In this document: piece after piece, positions 59,529-64,000 of the stretch
How the letters are laid out: every line of letters begins with the position of its first letter
Numbering within the stretch: the first letter of the stretch is position 1
From: Saccharibacillus alkalitolerans
GTDB lineage: Bacteria; Bacillota; Bacilli; Paenibacillales; Paenibacillaceae
Length of the DNA stretch: 64,000 bases
Assembly: GCF_011090185.1 (NCBI RefSeq)
Contig: NZ_JAAFGS010000002.1
Coordinates: forward strand, 310,001-374,000
Direction of reading: 5' to 3'
The notes under the pieces: model-generated
Databases searched by the model: none
The model's input: the letters and a program-made list of their open reading frames with translations, nothing else
What the model was told of the DNA's origin: nothing
Position numbers and translations under genes: made by a program

Positions 59529-60121
59529 ACGAAACAAGAACGAAAAACGGCAGCTCCATTTTCGATTGGAGCGAATTCCCGCTGTTGGAGACGCCCCGCC
59601 TGATTCTGCGCGAAGCGCGGCCCGAAGACCGCGACGGCCTGTTCGCGCTCTATGCGGACGAAGAAGTGATGCGCTATCTGCCGCTCGATCCTTTTGAAAC
59701 GGCGGAAGAAGCGGATGACGAAATGGGCTGGCACGCCCGCATTTTCCGCGAACGCACCGGCATCCGCTGGATGATCGAAGAGCGGGAGAGCGGCGCCTTC
59801 GTCGGCACCTGCGGCTTCCTCGGCATCGAACGCGAACATAACCGGATGGAGATCGGCTACGATCTGGCGCGCGGACATTGGGGCAAAGGGCTGATGCCGG
59901 AAGCGGTGCGCGCCGTGCTGGACTTCGGCTTCGGCCCGCTTCGCGCCAACAAGATCGAAGCGCGGGTCGACCCGGACAACTCGGCGTCGGTCCGGCTGAT
60001 GGACAAGCTCGGCTTCGTGCGGGAAGGGCTGCTGAGGCAGCACGAATTCGAAAAAGGACGCTACGTGGACCTGGCCGCCTATTCGATGCTGGCGAGCGAA
60101 TACGGGCAGGAAAGCCGGTAA
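59525..60121 (+). CDS. RimJ/RimL-type GNAT acetyltransferase
   Basis: N-acetyltransferase of 198 residues. LETPRLILREARPEDRDGLFALYADEEVMRYLP is the standard opening of the RimJ/RimL group. The acetyl-CoA loop is RGHWGKGLMPEAVRAVLDFGF, and NKIEARVDPDNSASVRLMDKLGFVREGLLR is the typical last motif. Substrates range from ribosomal protein N-termini to small molecules. The start overlaps the PNPOx-like stop by 4 bp. Its position close to an IF-3 paralogue is suggestive of ribosome-related acetylation but not more. Confidence 0.88.
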   Translation: MNETRTKNGSSIFDWSEFPLLETPRLILREARPEDRDGLFALYADEEVMRYLPLDPFETAEEADDEMGWHARIFRERTGIRWMIEERESGAFVGTCGFLGIEREHNRMEIGYDLARGHWGKGLMPEAVRAVLDFGFGPLRANKIEARVDPDNSASVRLMDKLGFVREGLLRQHEFEKGRYVDLAAYSMLASEYGQESR

Positions 60122-60162
60122 ACGGGAGCGCCGCAGAGGCGGTAAAACGGCGCAGGTGCAAG

Positions 60163-60202
60163 GACAACAAAAATGCGGCCTAGCGGCCGCATTTTTTGTT
60201 GT
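60163..60202. terminator. Bidirectional terminator after the GNAT gene
   Basis: ACAACAAAAATGCGGCC pairs with GGCCGCATTTTTTGTTGT (one extra T) over a 4-nt loop. It serves the plus-strand operon and the convergent small membrane protein gene. Confidence 0.85.
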
Positions 60203-60224
60203 CTTTTTACGAGGGATGCTTCCC

Positions 60225-60494
60225 TTACTGACCGTATCCGTCCGTTCCCCCGCGGTACTTCGCATACGCGCCGTAAGCGATATAAGCGGCGCCGAGAACC
60301 GCGTAGGCATAACGAGCCCAGCGGAACCAATCGCCGGCCCCGGCCGCTTCGCCCAATGCCGAAGCCGCGACCAGGATCACGACCGCCAATCCCGCATTTT
60401 CCACTAACCGATATTCAGGGCCGTGCCGGACCGTGCGATAACCGATAAATCCCAATGAGAGAAGCATGAATGCCAGCAGCAAATAAGTAAGCAA
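60225..60494 (-). CDS. Small three-helix membrane protein
   Basis: An 89-residue hydrophobic protein of unknown family. Three likely membrane segments are seen: LTYLLLAFMLLSLGFIGYRTV, NAGLAVVILVAASALGEAA and WARYAYAVLGAAYIAYGAYA. The tail is short and hydrophilic (KYRGGTDGYGQ). The ATG follows AAAGAAGGACGGG. It is monocistronic and convergent with the GNAT operon. No function is suggested by the sequence. Confidence 0.7.
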   Translation of the reverse strand: MLTYLLLAFMLLSLGFIGYRTVRHGPEYRLVENAGLAVVILVAASALGEAAGAGDWFRWARYAYAVLGAAYIAYGAYAKYRGGTDGYGQ

Positions 60495-60637
60495 GTCCCG
60501 TCCTTCTTTCCATGCTTTTTCTTTTGATTATAGGCGATTCGGCATGAAGGAGCGACTTCGCTTCGTCTGCGGTCATATTCCCGGCCAAAGCTGCACCGCT
60601 GCGCTTTCGCTCTGCTGCAGAACGTACAGCAAAAAAA

Positions 60638-60659
60638 CCGACTCTCCGTAAAGAGTCGG
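60638..60659 (-). terminator. Terminator of the ABC exporter operon
   Basis: CCGACTCT and AGAGTCGG form an 8-bp stem with a 6-nt loop, followed on the minus strand by seven T. It lies 65 bp past the stop at 60724. Confidence 0.85.
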
Positions 60660-60723
60660 GGTCAACGCAAATCGCGGAACCTGATTCCACAGCGTAATCA
60701 ACCCGGTCCTATCGCTCGACCGC

Positions 60724-62583
60724 TCAATCCCCCGCTTCCTCGTGCATATCCTGTCCGTTGTACAACCCGCTGTAGAACCCGCCCTGCTCCAGCAGTTCTT
60801 CGTGCGAACCGTGCTCCAGCAGGCCGCCGTCCTTCAAGACGAGAATCTGATCCGCCTGGCGGATCGTGTTGAGCCGGTGGGCGATGACGAAGCTGGTCCG
60901 GCCTTTCATCAGGCGCTGAAGCCCCTGCTGAATCTTGATCTCCGTCACGGTATCGATGCTGCTGGTCGCCTCGTCGAGCACGAGAATCGCCGGATCGGCG
61001 AGCATCGCGCGGGCGATGGCGAGCAGCTGCTTCTGTCCCTGGCTGATCCCGCTGCCGCCGTTATCCAACATCTTGTCGTAGCCGCCCTCCAGCCGGACGA
61101 TAAACGAATGCGCATTGGCGAGCTTGGCCGCTTCTTCGACTTCTTCGTCCGTCGCGTCCAGGCGGCCGTAGCGAATATTTTCCCGGATCGTGCCTTGGAA
61201 CAGGAACGTATCCTGCAGCACGAACGCCATATGCGAGCGCAGATTCTCGCGCTGGATCGAGCCGATCTCGCGGCCGTCGATCGTGATCTTGCCGCTGCTG
61301 GCGTCATAAAAGCGGGACAACAGCTGAATCAGCGTCGTCTTGCCGGCGCCGGTCGGACCGACCAGCGCGATCGTCTCGCCGGGCTTCGCTTCGAACGAGA
61401 TGTCCGACAGCGTCGTCTGTCCTTCGTCGTATCCGAACGAGACGTCTTCGAATTTGACCGCGCCTTCGATCCGGTCGAGCTTGGAGGCTTTCCCTTCGTC
61501 TTTGTTTTCCACTTCTTCGTCCATGATCTCGAATACCCGCTCCGCGCCGGCGATCGCCGAGAGCAGCGTGTTCCACTGGTTCGCCAGATCGTTCAACGGA
61601 CGGGTGAACTGGCGCGCGTATTCGACGAAAATGATGATCACGCCGACCGTCACCTGGCCGTTGATCGCGAGAATGCCGCCGAGCCCGGCGACGAGCGCGA
61701 AGCTGAGGTTGTTAAGGCTGTTCATCAGCTTCGGGATCATGCCGGAGATCGTCTGTGCCCAGAAGCCGGACAGCCGGATGCGCTCGTTGCGCACGGCGAA
61801 TTCCTGCTTGACCCGGTCTTCTTGGGAAAATGCCTTGATGATGCGCTGTCCGGACAGCGTTTCCTCGATATAGCCGTTCAGGTCGCCCAGATTGCTCTGG
61901 CGCTCCTTGAACAAAGGACCGGTGCGCCGGGTAATCCATCGCATGCCCAGCGCCATCAGCGGCACGACGATAAACGTCAGCAGCGTCAGCAGCGGGCTTA
62001 AGGACAGCATGACGCCGAGCGTGCCGAACAGAATCAGAATGCTGGAAAAAATCTGGATCGCCGAACTGTTCAGCGTGGCGCTGACGTTCTCCATATCGTT
62101 CGTGACCCGGCTCATCAGCTCGCCCTGCTGACGTTTGCCGAAGAACGGAATCGGCAGCTTGTGCAGATGGGAAAACAGATCGACCCGCATCCGGTATACC
62201 GTTTCCTGCGCGATCTCGATCATCCAGATGCTCTGCAGGAACATGGCGATCGGACCCAGCAGATAGACGATGCCGAGCACGATCAGGAAGCGGCCCCAGC
62301 CGAGCCCCCAGAAGCCGTCTCCTCCGCTCAAGTAGTCGTCGACCGCGACTCCGATCATATACGGGCCGAGCAGCGACAGCGCCGAACTGATCAATACCAT
62401 AAACAGGACCAATCCGAGCTTCAGCTTGCGGCGGGCCAGGTAGGCCCAGATTCGGGCCAACGTACCGGAGACGTTTTTGGCCCGCTTTTTCTTCTTGTAT
62501 TCGCCGCTGGCCTTCGACGGATCGGCGATGACCGGCGGCCGAGGCTGCAGGAAGGGCTCGGTCAGCGCATTGGACTTAGGCAT
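60724..62583 (-). CDS. ABC exporter half-transporter with canonical Walker B
   Basis: Membrane ABC half-transporter of 619 residues, second subunit of a heterodimer. A six-helix membrane domain (about 60-345) precedes the nucleotide-binding domain (about 375-610). Walker A is GPTGAGKTT, and Walker B ILVLDEATSS carries the catalytic Glu. The signature is degenerate, SGISQGQ instead of LSGGQ. The partner gene shows the reverse combination, typical of asymmetric exporters such as YfiB/YfiC, YheI/YheH and BmrC/BmrD. The start at 62583 lies inside the 3' end of the partner gene (8-bp overlap), so translation is coupled. The substrate is unknown, often drugs. Confidence 0.92.
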   Translation of the reverse strand: MPKSNALTEPFLQPRPPVIADPSKASGEYKKKKRAKNVSGTLARIWAYLARRKLKLGLVLFMVLISSALSLLGPYMIGVAVDDYLSGGDGFWGLGWGRFLIVLGIVYLLGPIAMFLQSIWMIEIAQETVYRMRVDLFSHLHKLPIPFFGKRQQGELMSRVTNDMENVSATLNSSAIQIFSSILILFGTLGVMLSLSPLLTLLTFIVVPLMALGMRWITRRTGPLFKERQSNLGDLNGYIEETLSGQRIIKAFSQEDRVKQEFAVRNERIRLSGFWAQTISGMIPKLMNSLNNLSFALVAGLGGILAINGQVTVGVIIIFVEYARQFTRPLNDLANQWNTLLSAIAGAERVFEIMDEEVENKDEGKASKLDRIEGAVKFEDVSFGYDEGQTTLSDISFEAKPGETIALVGPTGAGKTTLIQLLSRFYDASSGKITIDGREIGSIQRENLRSHMAFVLQDTFLFQGTIRENIRYGRLDATDEEVEEAAKLANAHSFIVRLEGGYDKMLDNGGSGISQGQKQLLAIARAMLADPAILVLDEATSSIDTVTEIKIQQGLQRLMKGRTSFVIAHRLNTIRQADQILVLKDGGLLEHGSHEELLEQGGFYSGLYNGQDMHEEAGD

Positions 62584-64000
62584 GCAGCGCTTCCCCCTTT
62601 TCAAATTGGGATTCGTAAATGTGGCGGTAAAGCTTCGAATTCCGCATCAGTTCGCCGTGCGTTCCTCTTTCGATCAAACGTCCTTCGTCCAGCAGCAGAA
62701 TCAGATCCGCCGCTTCGGTGGAGCTGATCTTCTGCGTGATCAGGAACGTCGTGCACGCGATGTCTTCCAGCGCGCCGAGCAGTTTCGCTTCGGTCGCCAG
62801 ATCGAGCGCGCTCGTGCTGTCGTCCAGAATCAGGATTGCCGGCCGGCGGACCAGCGCGCGGGCGATCGACAGGCGCTGCTTCTGGCCGCCGGACAGATTC
62901 ACGCCCCGCTGGCCGAGCTGCGTGTCGTAGCCGTTCGGAAGCTTCTCGATCGTCTCGTGGATCTGGGCGATTTTCGCCGCTTGAACGATCTCTTCGATCG
63001 AGGCGTCTTCGCGCCCCCAGGCGATGTTTTCGCGGATCGAGCCGGTGAACAGCAGCACTTCCTGCGGCACGTAGCCGATGCTGCGGCGCAGATGTTCCGT
63101 GTTCCATTCGTCGATGCCCCGGCCGTCGATCTTGATCTGTCCCCGGTCGCGGTCGTACAGATGCGGAATGAGCTGCACCAGCGACGACTTGCCCGAACCG
63201 GTGGCGCCCATAATGGCGACCCGCCTGCCCGCGCCGATCTTGAACGAAATATCTTCCAGCACTTTGATATCGCTGGTCGGATATTTGAACGCGACGTTTT
63301 CGAATTCGACTTCGCCTTGAACGGCCGGCTCGGCCGACCGGTCGGCGGAATCGGCGGACGGAACTTTCGGCAGCGCGGAAGCTCCGGCTTCGGCACGGCC
63401 GCGCTCTGCTCCTGTGCGGTCCGCGAATTCGCCGCTCTCCGTGTCCATGACTTCGCCGATCCGCTGCGCGGAAGCTCCGGCGCGCGAGAACGTGACCGCG
63501 ATCCAGGAAAAGGCGGACAGCGCGCCGATCGTGCGCAGCGCGTAATTGGCGACGGCGACCACTTCGCCGACGCTGGCGCTTCCGCTCGCGATGTCCGCGC
63601 GGCCGAACCACAGCACGGCGACGATCGCAACGTTCATGACGAGCATAATGAACGGCATCGTCGTTTCCGTCAGGCGCAGCGCCGACACCGTGTTTTTCAT
63701 CAGCTTGCCGCTGGAAGCCGCGAAGCGGCCGTTCTCGTGCTTCATCCGGACAAAGACGCGGATCAGACGGATACCGGTCAGGTTTTCCTGGATGACGCTG
63801 TTGACCTTATCGAGCCGGCGCTGAACGTTCTTGAACATTCCGCCCGCGCGGCGCATGATCCACAAGACAAACACGAGCAGCAGCGGAACGGTCAGAGCGA
63901 GCAGCAGACCCAGCTTGATATTGACGATCATCGCCATGATCACGCTGCCCGCGACGACCAGCGGAACCCGCGTCATGAAGCGCAGACTCATGAATACCGT
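62576..64000 (-). CDS. ABC exporter half-transporter with degenerate Walker B (N-terminus beyond window)
   Basis: Partial half-transporter: 475 codons lie inside the window and the frame continues past base 64000, so about 100-120 N-terminal residues are missing. The visible part covers most of the membrane domain (MSLRFMTRVPLVVAGSVIMAM onward) and the nucleotide-binding domain. Walker A is GATGSGKSS, the signature is a perfect LSGGQ, and Walker B ends ILILDDSTSALD with Asp replacing the catalytic Glu. A charged Ala/Glu/Ser insert (EFADRTGAERGRAEAGASA) links membrane and nucleotide domains. It pairs with the downstream subunit to form one consensus and one degenerate ATP site. Confidence 0.9.
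   Translation of the reverse strand, partial: TVFMSLRFMTRVPLVVAGSVIMAMIVNIKLGLLLALTVPLLLVFVLWIMRRAGGMFKNVQRRLDKVNSVIQENLTGIRLIRVFVRMKHENGRFAASSGKLMKNTVSALRLTETTMPFIMLVMNVAIVAVLWFGRADIASGSASVGEVVAVANYALRTIGALSAFSWIAVTFSRAGASAQRIGEVMDTESGEFADRTGAERGRAEAGASALPKVPSADSADRSAEPAVQGEVEFENVAFKYPTSDIKVLEDISFKIGAGRRVAIMGATGSGKSSLVQLIPHLYDRDRGQIKIDGRGIDEWNTEHLRRSIGYVPQEVLLFTGSIRENIAWGREDASIEEIVQAAKIAQIHETIEKLPNGYDTQLGQRGVNLSGGQKQRLSIARALVRRPAILILDDSTSALDLATEAKLLGALEDIACTTFLITQKISSTEAADLILLLDEGRLIERGTHGELMRNSKLYRHIYESQFEKGEALHA

Noticed and set aside
1-64000. tRNA, rRNA, CRISPR array, prophage or integrase
   Set aside because: Looked for cloverleaf-like segments, regular spaced repeats and phage/integrase motifs by eye; none was convincing.

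Overview
The window reads as chromosomal DNA of a GC-rich, low-pathogenicity-type Firmicute of the Paenibacillaceae. A Saccharibacillus- or Paenibacillus-like bacterium is my best guess. The evidence is strong AGGAGG-type ribosome binding sites, ATG/GTG/TTG starts, B. subtilis-style control elements (SAM-I riboswitch, cre boxes, a GntR operator close to the B. subtilis one), SLH and lipoprotein export signals, and many carbohydrate genes. No tRNA, rRNA, CRISPR array, phage or transposase gene was seen. The species call is inference.

Layout. 1-3.7 kb: arsenic island. arsR-arsB (leftward, arsB cut by the window edge) lies back to back with a MarR-type regulator, arsM and an arsN-type acetyltransferase. 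Promoters and palindromic operators are readable in the shared intergenic region. 3.7-11.3 kb: small protein plus pirin, GH42 beta-galactosidase, CHASE3-HAMP-GAF-GGDEF protein, and an alpha/beta hydrolase fused to a polytopic membrane domain. 11.4-15.8 kb: glycerol dehydrogenase and fused dihydroxyacetone kinase, divergent from a PocR-AraC regulator. 15.8-27.3 kb: TetR/MFS pair sharing one operator, DUF4261-like protein, AEC transporter, minimal chemoreceptor, polysaccharide deacetylase, a small unknown protein, aldo/keto reductase, an imperfect inverted-repeat element, and a MHYT-PAS-GGDEF-EAL protein. 27.5-30 kb: mismatch uracil glycosylase and two futalosine-pathway menaquinone genes (mqnB, mqnD). 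30-36.6 kb: esterase and a staphyloxanthin-like C30 carotenoid operon (crtP-aldH-crtN-crtQ) without crtM or crtO. 36.6-39.5 kb: mtnU-like amidase, a complete SAM-I riboswitch with its own promoter and terminator but no gene behind it, then an SLH-domain protein. 39.6-44.7 kb: gluconate regulon (gntK, gntP, gntR, gnd) with GntR and CcpA sites. 44.8-47.3 kb: HtrA-like protease plus a zinc-ribbon membrane protein. 47.5-58.3 kb: fructan locus (secreted multidomain GH32, fructokinase, cytoplasmic GH32, LplABC-type ABC importer, divergent LacI regulator). 58.5-64 kb: divergent IF-3 paralogue, PNPOx-like protein, GNAT acetyltransferase, small membrane protein, and a heterodimeric ABC exporter running off the right edge.

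How they work together. The ars genes combine efflux, methylation and acetylation. gldA and dhaKL convert glycerol through dihydroxyacetone to DHAP under a probable diol sensor. The gnt genes feed gluconate into the pentose phosphate pathway. In the fructan locus a secreted GH32 enzyme would cut polymer outside, the ABC importer take up oligosaccharide, and the inner GH32 and fructokinase finish the work. The strongest candidates for something undescribed are the orphan SAM riboswitch transcript (37543-37792), the Cys-pair MarR regulator with duplicated operators in the ars island, the degenerate IF-3 paralogue, and the inverted-repeat element at 24641-24890.
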